Below are positions 36,917-46,322 of a DNA stretch of 64,000 nucleotides, piece after piece; position 1 is the stretch's first letter, and every line of letters starts with the position of its first letter. The DNA comes from an uncultured Bryobacterales bacterium (lineage in GTDB: Bacteria > Acidobacteriota > Terriglobia > Bryobacterales > UBA6623). A program made the translations under genes and the position numbers. The stretch covers positions 434,001 to 498,000 of the forward strand of contig CATOTH010000001.1 in assembly GCA_951813065.1 (NCBI GenBank), written 5' to 3'. The notes beneath the pieces are model-generated. The model was not told the DNA's origin and did not search any database. It saw only the letters and a program-made list of their open reading frames with translations.

Positions 36917-38950
36917 ATGCGAATCCTTCTCAGCTGGCTACGCGATTTCGTGGAGATACAGGAATCTCCGCGTGACCTCGCTGATGCGCTCACGATGGCT
37001 GGAATGGCCGTCGACACAGTCGAAGAAGCCGATGGCGATACCCTCTTTGAGTTCGACATCACGAGCAACCGACCCGACGCGATGAACCACTTCGGAATGG
37101 CGCGCGAGGTCGCATCGATTTATCGCCGGCCTTTACGTAGGCCCTCGAGCGAGTTCGCGGAAGCCGACATCCTGGCTTCGTCCATGGCTTCAGTAGAGAT
37201 CGCCAATCCGAAATCGTGTGCTCGATACGTGGGACGGGTGTTCACAGGTGTGCGGGTGGGGCCTTCGCCGGATTGGATCCGCCGCCGGATCGAACTATGC
37301 GGCATCCGCCCGATCAACAATCTGGCGGACTTGACGAACTACGCGCTGTTGGAGATGGGACAGCCTACGCACGCGTTCGACCTCGACAAACTCGCGGGCA
37401 GGCACATCGAGGTTCGCACGGCCCGCCCGGGCGAATCGCTCGTCACGCTCGACGGCGTGTTGCGCGAACTGGTGGCGGAGGACCTGGTGATCTGCGATGC
37501 CGAGAAGCCGGTCGCTCTGGCCGGAGTGATGGGGGGCGAGGCCACTGAAATCACGGCGGAAACCCGAAACGTTCTGCTTGAAGCCGCCTGGTTCAAGCCG
37601 TCCACAGTGCGGAACACTTCGCGCAGGCTCAAGCTCTTCAGTGAAGCCTCGCACCGCTTCGAGCGCGGCGCCGATTGGGACGGCACGGTGTGGGCTGCCG
37701 ACCGAATCGCCTCCCTTTTGGGTCAGACAGGGCCCGGCGCGGTCTTGAAGGGCTGCATCGACTGCTACCCCGGGTCGCGCAATCTGCCGGAGATTCGCTT
37801 GCAAAGCGAGAGCATAAGAAGGCATCTCGGCGTCGATCTGGGAGGCTCGGAAGTCGAATCGATCTTGCTGGCGCTCGGTTTCCGCCCAGTCGCCAGCGAC
37901 AACGGATGGATCGTTCCCGCAACTAGCCACCGGCTGGACGTGGAGCGCGAGATCGACTTGATCGAGGAAATCGCCCGCATTCATGGATTCGAGAAGATCC
38001 CTGCGACGTTGCCGGCTGTGGGGATTGCCCCGGCACGGACACCGAAAGCCGCCGAGGACACTCGGATGCGCAACGCCGTCAGCGGCCTAGGATACGACGA
38101 AACGATTGGATTCTCGTTCAGTTCGTCGAGCGAATCGCAGCGTTTCGGCGGCTCTCCGGAAATCGCTTTGCGCAACCCGATTTCCAAGCTCTGGGACGTG
38201 ATGCGCACCAGTGCCGTACCGACCATGCTTCGAGCGCTTGAGTGGAACCTCAAGCGTAACCAGCCGTTTGTGCGTCTCGCGGAGTTCGGTCGGGTGTACC
38301 AACGCACTGATGCCGGTTTTGTGGAGCCGAAGATGCTGTGCCTCGGTGCAAGCGGGACTGCGCGTCCGCTCTGCTGGAGCGAACCATCGCGCCCGTTCGG
38401 CTTCTTCGAGTTGAAGGCCGACGTGGCAGCGCTGCTGCATCCTTTCGATTCAGCCGGACTGCGATTCGACTCGCGGAACGTGCCGCCCTACTACCGGCAG
38501 GGCCACGCAGCATCGGCGAGATGCGACGCTGGAGTACTCGCACACTTCGGCGAGATCGATCCGGAGATCACCCGCGAGCAAAAGATCCGCCAGCCCGTTT
38601 GGGTCGCTGAGATCTTCCTGGACGAGGTCTACCAACGCGGCCTCCGTGCGCCGGCTCACCGGCGCCTGGCCAGAGTGCCGGCTGTCAGCCGGGACTTTTC
38701 CCTGCTGGTCCCGGAAAGTGTGGCGTTCGAGAGGATCATCGACACCGTGGGGCCGATGGCAGACCTGATCAGCTTGGAGCCGTTGGAGGTGTTCCGGGGA
38801 CAGAATGTTCCTCGAGGACACTACAGCTTGCTGCTGCGCGCATCTTGGCAGCGCCTGGACGAAAGCCTGACTGACGAGGAAGTGAACTCTTTCGCCGCAG
38901 AGTTGCGGTCAGGCTTGCACGCACGCTTGGGAATCGTCGTCAGGACCTAA
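36917..38950 (+). CDS. pheT: Phenylalanyl-tRNA synthetase beta subunit, short form
   Basis: 677 residues; the ATG comes immediately after the pheS stop. Domains seen: the N-terminal B1 part (MRILLSWLRDFVEIQ) leading directly into B3/B4 (ITSNRPDAMNHFGMAREVASIY), the B3/B4 editing core (GIRPINNLADLTNYALLEMGQPTHAFD), the B5 region (RRHLGVDLGGSEVESILLALGF), the catalytic-like core and a C-terminal anticodon-binding FDX-ACB domain (RVPAVSRDFSLLVP). The EMAP/tRNA-binding insertion that lies at about 40-150 in the E. coli protein is absent, which explains the short length. Confidence 0.95.
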   Translation: MRILLSWLRDFVEIQESPRDLADALTMAGMAVDTVEEADGDTLFEFDITSNRPDAMNHFGMAREVASIYRRPLRRPSSEFAEADILASSMASVEIANPKSCARYVGRVFTGVRVGPSPDWIRRRIELCGIRPINNLADLTNYALLEMGQPTHAFDLDKLAGRHIEVRTARPGESLVTLDGVLRELVAEDLVICDAEKPVALAGVMGGEATEITAETRNVLLEAAWFKPSTVRNTSRRLKLFSEASHRFERGADWDGTVWAADRIASLLGQTGPGAVLKGCIDCYPGSRNLPEIRLQSESIRRHLGVDLGGSEVESILLALGFRPVASDNGWIVPATSHRLDVEREIDLIEEIARIHGFEKIPATLPAVGIAPARTPKAAEDTRMRNAVSGLGYDETIGFSFSSSSESQRFGGSPEIALRNPISKLWDVMRTSAVPTMLRALEWNLKRNQPFVRLAEFGRVYQRTDAGFVEPKMLCLGASGTARPLCWSEPSRPFGFFELKADVAALLHPFDSAGLRFDSRNVPPYYRQGHAASARCDAGVLAHFGEIDPEITREQKIRQPVWVAEIFLDEVYQRGLRAPAHRRLARVPAVSRDFSLLVPESVAFERIIDTVGPMADLISLEPLEVFRGQNVPRGHYSLLLRASWQRLDESLTDEEVNSFAAELRSGLHARLGIVVRT

Positions 38951-38956
38951 CGCGCA

Positions 38957-40657
38957 TCAGCGCAGCCGATAAATCTGGTATCCCCGCTCCCTCGGTTCGG
39001 ATCCCAGACCCCAGGCGCTACGGAGTTCGCGATAGGAGTGCTCCCAGACGAGTTCGTAGCGCTCGTCCAGCGCCTTGGGCTTCCGATCCTTGGTATCCCA
39101 CAGGACGAACCATCCGGGACTAGGCGAGTCGTCGAACTGGTCGTCTGGCACCTTGCCCCGGAAGCGCCGATTGTACTCCACGTCTGAATCCAGCAGATTG
39201 ACCCACCTTCGATCTGGCAGGTAGTAGTTGGCGGTCATGCCCTTCACGTTCCGGAAGTAGGCGATGCCGTCTCCGGGCCGCGTATTGGCCGAGAGGAATT
39301 CGAGCATCCGCCCGTTGGGTTCGTCATAGCGGAGGTACTGCCGCAGAACAACTTGCTCGGTCCCGCCTCCAGCCAATTCGAGATTCGGCCATAGCGTGGC
39401 CCCGGCAAGGCAGGCGATCGCCGCCCCACGTCTCCCCTTGCTGTCCAGCGAGGCTGCTGCCAGTCCAATCAAGACGACGGCTGCCGGGCAAGTCTGATAG
39501 TAGTACCGAGGCAGTGTCGCCCTACCAGCCACAACGATCGTGAACAGCGGGCATACGGTGACAATCAAGCCTGCCAACAGCGCCATCCTTGCAGGCACGC
39601 CGGGCCGCTCCAGGCGTGACCACGAATACAGCAGGACAGCGGGCACGGCGAGAAAGACCAGTCCAAAGAGCACAAAAACTGGATCCGGGGTCCTCCTGAG
39701 CCACGGCTCTCGGACAACGAATCCCAGCAAGGGCACGGCAGCAGCCAGGCATAGCAATGCGCTCTGCACCGGCGAGTCCTTCCAGCGCTTGGGCCTGGCC
39801 AGCCAAGCCGCGGCCGGGGCAAGCACGACGAAAGGCACCCACCGCCAGTAGTCCGCCCCTCGTCGAGAGAGGACATAGCGGAGATTCTCCCAAAAGGTGC
39901 CGTCGCTGCCGGGGCGCCATTCCGTAAGGTATTCGGCGTGCAGAAGCCAGAACTCAACTCCCAGAATGACGGCGAGCACCGCTGAGGCAGCGCAAAGACG
40001 GGCAAGTACGGGTCGATCCGTGATCAGCAGGAACAAGCCGAGAGCCAGCCAAGTGGCCGCGAAGCTCAGGTAATTCCCGGCATACAGCAGGCATCCGATC
40101 AGACAGAGCTGCGCATGAAACCCCCATCTCCGGCCCAGCCCGGGATCTCGCAGGTAGCGGGCGATCTGCACGAGCAACAGAGCCGTCGCGAACACCACCA
40201 GAATGTAATAGCGGCCCTGGCGCGCAGCGTGCAGGAAATAGATCGACGCGCTCGCTGACAAGGGAAGAACGTACGGGAGCCAGCTCGGTCCGCCGATCAG
40301 CCGGCCGAGCCAGAACAGCAGGCCTAGGGCGCCGCAGCCTACGAGAGCGAATGGCAGCCTCGCAGCCAACGTGCCGCTACCCAGCAGCGCGTGCCCCAGT
40401 GCAGAGACATAAAACTGCAAGTAGCTCTGCATCGCCGGCAGTAGCCGCGAGTTCACGTCATGGCCGTCGTCATCCTGAACGAGCAGCTGTCCGGCATCGC
40501 GGTCGAAGGCGTACGGCAGGCCGCTGCCCGTATCGGCCATCAGCCGGCCCCAAACGGCGGTAGTGGCCTCGTCCCGCCAAAGCGGAACACCGTCCAGCCG
40601 CCAAAAAATCGCGGCAACGCAGAACAGCAGGATGGCGGTTGCGGCCAGGCGCTTCAT
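38957..40657 (-). CDS. Integral membrane glycosyltransferase, GT39/ArnT-like
   Basis: 566 residues with about ten hydrophobic segments. The first periplasmic loop carries WRDEATTA (27-34) with the Asp-Glu pair typical of GT39/GT-C polyprenol-phosphate-sugar-dependent transferases. A later loop has the long soluble insert and C-terminal domain ending in RRWVNLLDSDVEYNRRF and QIYRLR. It likely transfers a sugar from a lipid carrier to an extracytoplasmic acceptor; the acceptor is unknown. It is convergent with pheT, 6 bp away, and follows the SDR gene on the same strand. Confidence 0.75.
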   Translation of the reverse strand: MKRLAATAILLFCVAAIFWRLDGVPLWRDEATTAVWGRLMADTGSGLPYAFDRDAGQLLVQDDDGHDVNSRLLPAMQSYLQFYVSALGHALLGSGTLAARLPFALVGCGALGLLFWLGRLIGGPSWLPYVLPLSASASIYFLHAARQGRYYILVVFATALLLVQIARYLRDPGLGRRWGFHAQLCLIGCLLYAGNYLSFAATWLALGLFLLITDRPVLARLCAASAVLAVILGVEFWLLHAEYLTEWRPGSDGTFWENLRYVLSRRGADYWRWVPFVVLAPAAAWLARPKRWKDSPVQSALLCLAAAVPLLGFVVREPWLRRTPDPVFVLFGLVFLAVPAVLLYSWSRLERPGVPARMALLAGLIVTVCPLFTIVVAGRATLPRYYYQTCPAAVVLIGLAAASLDSKGRRGAAIACLAGATLWPNLELAGGGTEQVVLRQYLRYDEPNGRMLEFLSANTRPGDGIAYFRNVKGMTANYYLPDRRWVNLLDSDVEYNRRFRGKVPDDQFDDSPSPGWFVLWDTKDRKPKALDERYELVWEHSYRELRSAWGLGSEPRERGYQIYRLR

Positions 40658-40722
40658 ACGGCGAAGGCCCTCGTCTTTTCAGGCTCGAATCCGGAAGTGG
40701 CGCACGATGGAACGACTGGCGC

Positions 40723-41532
40723 TTACGACGACCAGGTCGTGCGAAACTCCGGAAACAGGGTCAATCCACCGCAAGCGAAGAGCGTCTGGCCGGTGATGTA
40801 GGAAGCTTCGTCAGACGCGAGGAATGCGAAGACCGCCGCGATTTCAGCAGATTCGCCGGCACGGCCCATCGGGATATGGGACTCGACCACTGCCTTGGCT
40901 TTAGGATCGTTGATCCAGCTCATGTTGATGGGCGTCACAATCGCGCCCGGACCGACGGCGTTGACGCGGATGTCGCGGTCAGCGTATTCCAGGGCAAGCG
41001 TCTTGGTGAGATTCTCCATGCCGCCCTTCGAAATCGAGTAGAACAGGTACTGGGGCTTCGGGATGATCTCATGGACGCTCGAATTGTTAACGATGGCACC
41101 ACCGCCGGGGCGCGACAGGAAGTGTTTGATTGCCTCACGGCTACAGAGATAGCAACCCCGTAAGTTCACACCCAGAATGCGATCGAAGTCAGCAGTCATG
41201 CTCTCCTCGCTGGGCGCCGGTTTCTGGATGCCGGCATTGTTGATCATCACGTCGAGCCGCCCCCACGCACCCAGGACCGCTTCGAACATCGCGGTGACGG
41301 ATGCTTCGTTGGAGACATCGGCCTTGTGGATCAGCACGCGTGCGTCGTTGAAGCCGCCTTCGCTGTGGGCTCGCTTCACCTGCTCCGCAGTGTCGGCGGC
41401 CCCCGAGTCGTTGCGGCTGTAGTTGATCACGACACTCGCACCCTCCTGGGCAAGGCGCACCGCAATGGCCTCGCCGATGCCGGCGGACGCTCCAGTCACA
41501 AGGGCGTACTTTCCAATGAATCGTTGTTGCAT
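40723..41532 (-). CDS. SDR-family dehydrogenase, glucose 1-dehydrogenase-like
   Basis: 269 residues of the classical short-chain dehydrogenase type. The cofactor motif TGASAGIG is at 13-20, NNAG at 98-101, catalytic Ser152 (NNSSVHE) and Tyr165-x3-Lys169 (YSISK). The run FLSRPGGGAIVNNSSVHE, then VHEIIPKPQYLFYSISKGG and RVNAVGPGAIVTPIN, resembles Bacillus-type glucose 1-dehydrogenase more than FabG. The INYSR after the second strand suggests NADP preference. Substrate assignment is by resemblance only. Confidence 0.82.
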   Translation of the reverse strand: MQQRFIGKYALVTGASAGIGEAIAVRLAQEGASVVINYSRNDSGAADTAEQVKRAHSEGGFNDARVLIHKADVSNEASVTAMFEAVLGAWGRLDVMINNAGIQKPAPSEESMTADFDRILGVNLRGCYLCSREAIKHFLSRPGGGAIVNNSSVHEIIPKPQYLFYSISKGGMENLTKTLALEYADRDIRVNAVGPGAIVTPINMSWINDPKAKAVVESHIPMGRAGESAEIAAVFAFLASDEASYITGQTLFACGGLTLFPEFRTTWSS

Positions 41533-41693
41533 GAATGGGAGCGGCTGCCGGGACGCTATTGCCGTATCCCACTGATTGTACCTTGGCCGCCGCCCGCCCC
41601 GGAGGGCGTGGCATGAGCTGACCAGCAGCCCCGAGGCCGTACAGGTGCCCCGCTACACTGGGGCGTGCTGGCCTTCGATTGGCGGCCTTTCGC

Positions 41694-42827
41694 GTGAAGA
41701 TTCTGATTTCGGCTGGCGAGGCTTCAGGAGACCGTTACGCAGCAGGGCTGGTTCGGGCCTTGCGAGCGCGGTTGCCGCAGGCGAGCTTCTTCGGCTGCGG
41801 GGGCCCTTGCCTGCGTGAAGCCGGCGTGGAAGCCGTGGTCCGTTCCGAGGAACTCGCAGTGGTCGGCTTGTTCGAGGTGCTGCGCCACATCCCGCGGATC
41901 CACGGACTCTACCGCCGATTGGATGCGACGGCGAGGGAGGTCCGACCGGACTTGGCGATCCTAACGGACGCCCCGGATTTTCATCTTCGACTGGCGGCCC
42001 GGCTCCGACGGATCGGAGTTCCAGTCGTGTACTACGTCGCTCCGCAGGTCTGGGCTTGGCGCAGCTGGCGAATCCGTCAGATCAGGCGGTTGATAGACCA
42101 GCTCTTGGTGATCTTCCCTTTCGAGAAGGAGTACTTCCGCGAACGCGGCGTCGACGCGGAGTTCGTCGGCCACCCGCTGCGCGACTTGGTACGGATCGAG
42201 ACGCCCAGGGAGGTGTTCTTCGAACAACATGCCCTGGACGCAACCGAGCCGCTCGTGGCTCTGCTCCCGGGAAGCAGGAAAGGCGAAGCAATCCGGCATT
42301 TCCCTGCGCTCCAAGACGCAGTCGCCAGGATGGCAGCGGAAGGGGTGCGCCAGTTCGTGCTGCCTGTAGCGCCGACCACTGGCAGGGAGTTCGTCGCTAG
42401 GCACTGGCAGGGGCCCCCGGTCCGCTTCCTGGAGAACCAAACAGCCGACGGTCTCGGACATGCTGATGTCGCACTGGTGGCAAGCGGTACCGCGACAATC
42501 GAAACGGCGATTCTCGGCACGCCGATGGTCACGTTCTATAAGCTAGCCTGGCCGAGCTACCAATTGGCTCGTCACCTCGTGGACGTGCCCTTCTACAGCA
42601 TGGTCAATATACTCGCGGGGAAGCCCATCATCCCCGAGTTTATGCAGCAAGACTGCACCGGTGCGAAACTAGCCGCCGAGGCGCTACGTCTTGTACGTAT
42701 GGAGACCGCACGATGTCGAATGACGCAACAACTAGTCCAAGTCCGCGAGATGCTCTGCACCCAGGTTCCAGCCTCGGAACGCGCCGCAGAGGCGATCTGC
42801 GATCGATTTGGGCTGCCAGCGCGATGA
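41694..42827 (+). CDS. lpxB: Lipid-A-disaccharide synthase
   Basis: GT19 enzyme that joins UDP-2,3-diacylglucosamine and lipid X in lipid A synthesis at the inner membrane. About 377 residues from GTG 41694, which gives the family start VKILISAGEASGDRYAA; a TTG at 41679 is an alternative. Other signatures: FFGCGGPCLREAGVEAVV, the catalytic-loop FEVLRHIP, VVYYVAPQVWAWRSWRIR, VALLPGSRKGEAIRHFP, ADVALVASGTATIETA and IPEFMQQDCTG. It shows that the organism makes lipid A. No other lpx gene is in the window. The gene overlaps the next one by 4 nt (ATGA). Confidence 0.95.
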   Translation: MKILISAGEASGDRYAAGLVRALRARLPQASFFGCGGPCLREAGVEAVVRSEELAVVGLFEVLRHIPRIHGLYRRLDATAREVRPDLAILTDAPDFHLRLAARLRRIGVPVVYYVAPQVWAWRSWRIRQIRRLIDQLLVIFPFEKEYFRERGVDAEFVGHPLRDLVRIETPREVFFEQHALDATEPLVALLPGSRKGEAIRHFPALQDAVARMAAEGVRQFVLPVAPTTGREFVARHWQGPPVRFLENQTADGLGHADVALVASGTATIETAILGTPMVTFYKLAWPSYQLARHLVDVPFYSMVNILAGKPIIPEFMQQDCTGAKLAAEALRLVRMETARCRMTQQLVQVREMLCTQVPASERAAEAICDRFGLPAR

Positions 42828-44806
42828 GGTTGACCGCCCGAGTCACCTGCCTGCTCGTGTCGGGCGCGGCGCTTGCCTCGCTGCTCGGTCAGGACCTGGT
42901 GTCGGAGCCATTGCTGAATGTCGAGCACTACAAGATCGAAGCGCACATCAACCTTGACGCGCAGTTGATCGAGGCTACCGCAGAGGTCCGTTTCACGCCA
43001 CTCGATCCGGCTGTGACTGCATCGTTTGAACTGCACAACTCGCTCAATGTGGATGCGGCCGAGACAGAGGACGGCATCAGTTTGGAACCCCGCCGCTACC
43101 GCGCGGATTCCACCATCCACCTCAGCTTTCCCGAGACCCTGGCCGTCAATGAACCCCAAGTCATCCGGTTCCGCTACGGAGGCCGCCTGGTCGGATACGA
43201 AGATTCTCCGGCCGAGGGGTACAGCTTGGCCGAGATCACCGCTGATCGCGCGATCCTGCTCTACGCTGGACGCTGGTTCCCTGTCAATGGCTACGGAGCT
43301 GACCGCTACACCTCGGAAATCACTATCACTGTCGAGGAAGGGATGACAGTCCTGGGAAGTGGCCAGGGTAGTCGGACCGAAGCGCTGGAAGGGATCGCGC
43401 ACCGCTTCGAATTCGACTACCCCTCGTTTCCCGGCACCATCGCGGTCGTGCGGGAGGATGCCGTCCAGGTGAATGACGGTGGCGCCTCCAGCAGCGTCTA
43501 CATGCCAACGGCGTCCGAGGACCTGGCCCTGGCCTATGGCGAAGCGGCAGTGGGGATGGTCGATTTCTACTCGGGGCTCTTTGGCGCGCCGTACTCCAAG
43601 GCGATCGCGATTGTCGAGATGGGCGAGTACGCTCCGAGCGGCTACTGGGCTCCGGGCATGGTCTTGATGAGCCCGTACGGCCGCCGGGAGGTCGTGAACC
43701 GCAAGCTCCTCGGGCAGTTAGTGGCACACCAGTGGTGGGGAACGCTCATTGGGGCAGGCAACCGCAACCACCTTTGGCTCGTCGATGGACCGGCGCTGTA
43801 CTCCGCCTTGCTCGAACTGGAGGAAACCGAGGGCGAGGAGGCATTCTCAGACGCACTGGCTGACACCCGCGTCGAGGCGCTTACGTTCGACCAAGTTCCG
43901 CTGCGGGAATCCGGCGAACTCTCGGATTTCTCTCCCCAAATGCACGCCCTGACCTCAGCCCGGGGCGCGATGGTCCTGCACATGCTGCGATGGGGCATCG
44001 GAGACGAGGCGTTCTTCGGCGCGCTGAAGAAAATGATCGGCGAGCTGACCTGGAGCACGATGACGACGGACGGTTTCCGCGAAATCGTGGAAGAGGGCTC
44101 CGGCTTGGATCTGGACAGCTTCTTCCTGCAATGGACTGAATCCAACCTGACGCCGGAGTTCCAGCAGGAATACACGATCTACCGCTTGGGTGGAAACTCG
44201 GGGTTTCGCGTGATCGGCAAGATCAACCAAGACATGGACACGTTCAAGATGCCGGTCGAACTCAAGGTGGAGACAGAGGGCGAACCGGAGTTCCATGTGG
44301 TCGAAGTGGCCGGCACGGCTTCGGACTTTACCGTCGAGACGTTCGGAAAGCCCCGCGAAGTCATCTTGGATCCTAACCACAGGATCCTGCGACTGGACGA
44401 CGACACCAGGGTCCGGGTCGCGATCCGAAGGGGTGAGCAGTTGGTCGAGCTCGGCTACTACCAGGACGCTCTGATCGAGTACCAGCGGGCGCTGGACATC
44501 AATAAGTTCAGCTCGTTCGCACACTACAGGACGGGAGAGGTGTTCTTCCTTCAGAGCAACTTCCAGTCAGCCGCCAACGAGTTCCGGGAGGCCCTCAACG
44601 GCGACCAGGAGCCTCCCTGGGTCGAGGTGTGGTCGCACATCAACCTCGGCAAGATCTTTGACATTACGGGCCAGCGCGAGCGGGCCGTGAATGAATACCA
44701 GCTGGCCATCCGGACGCGCGACAACACGCAGAATGCGCAAGACACAGCCAGCCAGTTCCTGGCGAGCCCTTACCGCAGGCCACGGGCCAAGGAGCGAACC
44801 TATTGA
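42824..44806 (+). CDS. Peptidase M1-like protein lacking the catalytic residues, with C-terminal TPRs
   Basis: 660 residues, signal peptide at about 1-23. The N-terminal beta-domain and thermolysin-like domain follow the M1 aminopeptidase layout. The zinc motif HExxH-x18-E should lie at 298-321, but it reads Gln298-Leu299-Val-Ala-His302, and the third ligand Glu is Asp321 (WLVDG). The spacing and the following QWWG are kept. Two of three zinc ligands are altered and the catalytic Glu is lost, so it is probably a non-enzymatic relative. Residues about 540-640 form TPR-like repeats (YYQDALIEYQRALDI; QSAANEFREAL). Translation is coupled to lpxB by an ATGA overlap. A periplasmic scaffold or envelope-assembly role is a guess from context. 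Confidence 0.75.
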   Translation: MRLTARVTCLLVSGAALASLLGQDLVSEPLLNVEHYKIEAHINLDAQLIEATAEVRFTPLDPAVTASFELHNSLNVDAAETEDGISLEPRRYRADSTIHLSFPETLAVNEPQVIRFRYGGRLVGYEDSPAEGYSLAEITADRAILLYAGRWFPVNGYGADRYTSEITITVEEGMTVLGSGQGSRTEALEGIAHRFEFDYPSFPGTIAVVREDAVQVNDGGASSSVYMPTASEDLALAYGEAAVGMVDFYSGLFGAPYSKAIAIVEMGEYAPSGYWAPGMVLMSPYGRREVVNRKLLGQLVAHQWWGTLIGAGNRNHLWLVDGPALYSALLELEETEGEEAFSDALADTRVEALTFDQVPLRESGELSDFSPQMHALTSARGAMVLHMLRWGIGDEAFFGALKKMIGELTWSTMTTDGFREIVEEGSGLDLDSFFLQWTESNLTPEFQQEYTIYRLGGNSGFRVIGKINQDMDTFKMPVELKVETEGEPEFHVVEVAGTASDFTVETFGKPREVILDPNHRILRLDDDTRVRVAIRRGEQLVELGYYQDALIEYQRALDINKFSSFAHYRTGEVFFLQSNFQSAANEFREALNGDQEPPWVEVWSHINLGKIFDITGQRERAVNEYQLAIRTRDNTQNAQDTASQFLASPYRRPRAKERTY

Positions 44807-44817
44807 CGCGGTGCCTT

Positions 44818-44832
44818 GCCCACAAGGTGGGC
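44818..44832. terminator. Short hairpin between convergent genes
   Basis: GCCCAC-AAG-GTGGGC, a 6-bp stem with a triloop in the 33 bp between the M1-like gene and the convergent sulfur-transfer fusion gene. There is no T-run, so termination is only suggested by position. Confidence 0.4.
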
Positions 44833-44839
44833 GGGCGGA

Positions 44840-46306
44840 TCAGTATTTCGGCACGCGGGGGTCGACCTCGTCGCTCCAGCGCAGGATGCCGCCGGCGAGA
44901 TTTGTGACCCGACTGAAGCCCATATCCCTGAGCAACCTCTGTGCCTTGCCGCTACGCACGCCGCTCTTGCAATGAACGACGATATCGGCCGTTGAATCAA
45001 GTTCGTGGACATGCTGGGGCAACGTGCCGAGTGGAATGAGCGTCGTGCCGGGAATTCTGGCTATCTCGAACTCGTGAGGCTCGCGCACATCAAGCACGAA
45101 TAGGTCGTCGCCCGCGTCCAGACGGGCCTTCAGGTCGATCGGCGCAATTTCGGGCAACCGCTCGCGAGCAGCTTCCTCCTGCGCCTGTTGCGGAATGCCG
45201 CAGAACTGCTGGTAGTCGATGAGTTCACGCACAGTCGGATTGTCGCCGCAGACCGGACACTCCGGATTGCGGCGGAGACGCAACTCGCGAAATCGCATGT
45301 TCAGTGCGTCGTACAGCAGGAGGCGCCCGCTCAGCGAGTCCCCCTTGCCGAGGACGATCTTGACGGCTTCCGTCGCTTGGATGCTTCCGATCACTGCCGG
45401 AAGGATGCCCAGCACTCCGCCCTCTGCGCAACTGGGCACCAAGCCGGGCGGAGGGGGCTCGGGATAGAGGCATCGATAGCAAGGCCCGCCCTGATGGTGG
45501 AAGACGGTGGCCTGCCCCTCGAATCGGAATATCGACCCGTACGCGTTCGGCTTGCCGAGCAGTACGCAAGCGTCGTTGACCAGGTAGCGGGTGGGGAAGT
45601 TGTCCGTGCCGTCGACCACGACATCATACGTCGAAATGATCTCGAGCGCGTTCTCGCTGGTTAGCGCCACTTCGTACTTGTCGATGGCAAGACGGGGGTT
45701 GATGTCCTGCATGGTTTCGGCGGCGGAGTCGATCTTCGACCGCCCCACGTCCTTTGAACCGTGGATCACCTGGCGCTGAAGATTCGTTTCGTCGACGATG
45801 TCGAAATCCACGATCCCGATCCGGCCGATCCCGGCTGCCGCCAGGTACAAACCCAAGGGGGCGCCCAGCCCGCCGGTGCCAACCATGAGGATCTTGGCCC
45901 CCTTGAGCCTGCGCTGCCCGGCAAGCCCAACCTCCGGCAGGATCAAGTGACGGCTGAATCGCAGGATTTCCGCATTCGACAGCTCAGGCAGCTCGGTCCC
46001 GGAAACGCCAACCGGAACTGCCGCTGCAGCAGCCGAGCCGCCTGCAATCGAGGGCACGATGCTGATCGTGCTGGCGCTCTTCAGCGCAGTGTCCTCCCGG
46101 TCCAGGTAGCGGATGTCCTCGTCATCGACGTAGATGTTCACGAAGCTGCGGAGCCGGCCCTGCTCGTTGAACAGATTCCGCTCGACCTGGGGATGCGCTG
46201 CCACCAGCTGGCGAAGGGCCTCCCCCACGGTCGCCGCGTCCACATCAACCGTGTCGTTGCCTGCGACAAACTGGCGCAGGGGCGTTGGAATCAGGATGCT
46301 CGCCAT
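44840..46306 (-). CDS. Fused sulfur carrier (MoaD/ThiS-like)-E1 (MoeB/ThiF)-rhodanese protein
   Basis: 488 residues with three recognisable parts. Residues 1-90 are a ubiquitin-like sulfur carrier ending IAGG (Gly89-Gly90). Residues about 110-365 are an E1-type adenylyltransferase: VGTGGLGAPLG (142-152), IGIVDFDIVDETNLQRQ, and two zinc Cys pairs (CYRC, CPVC). Residues about 385-488 are a rhodanese domain with active-site Cys446 in HCKSGVRSG. E1-rhodanese fusions (MoeZ/UBA4 type) are known to adenylate and thiocarboxylate a separate carrier. Here the carrier is attached, and its Gly-Gly is internal, followed by an Ala-rich linker. It could feed molybdopterin, thiazole or cysteine synthesis; a molybdenum enzyme operon and thiE are both in the window. 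Confidence 0.88.
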   Translation of the reverse strand: MASILIPTPLRQFVAGNDTVDVDAATVGEALRQLVAAHPQVERNLFNEQGRLRSFVNIYVDDEDIRYLDREDTALKSASTISIVPSIAGGSAAAAAVPVGVSGTELPELSNAEILRFSRHLILPEVGLAGQRRLKGAKILMVGTGGLGAPLGLYLAAAGIGRIGIVDFDIVDETNLQRQVIHGSKDVGRSKIDSAAETMQDINPRLAIDKYEVALTSENALEIISTYDVVVDGTDNFPTRYLVNDACVLLGKPNAYGSIFRFEGQATVFHHQGGPCYRCLYPEPPPPGLVPSCAEGGVLGILPAVIGSIQATEAVKIVLGKGDSLSGRLLLYDALNMRFRELRLRRNPECPVCGDNPTVRELIDYQQFCGIPQQAQEEAARERLPEIAPIDLKARLDAGDDLFVLDVREPHEFEIARIPGTTLIPLGTLPQHVHELDSTADIVVHCKSGVRSGKAQRLLRDMGFSRVTNLAGGILRWSDEVDPRVPKY

Positions 46307-46322
46307 GTTCTGCCTAGTCTAG

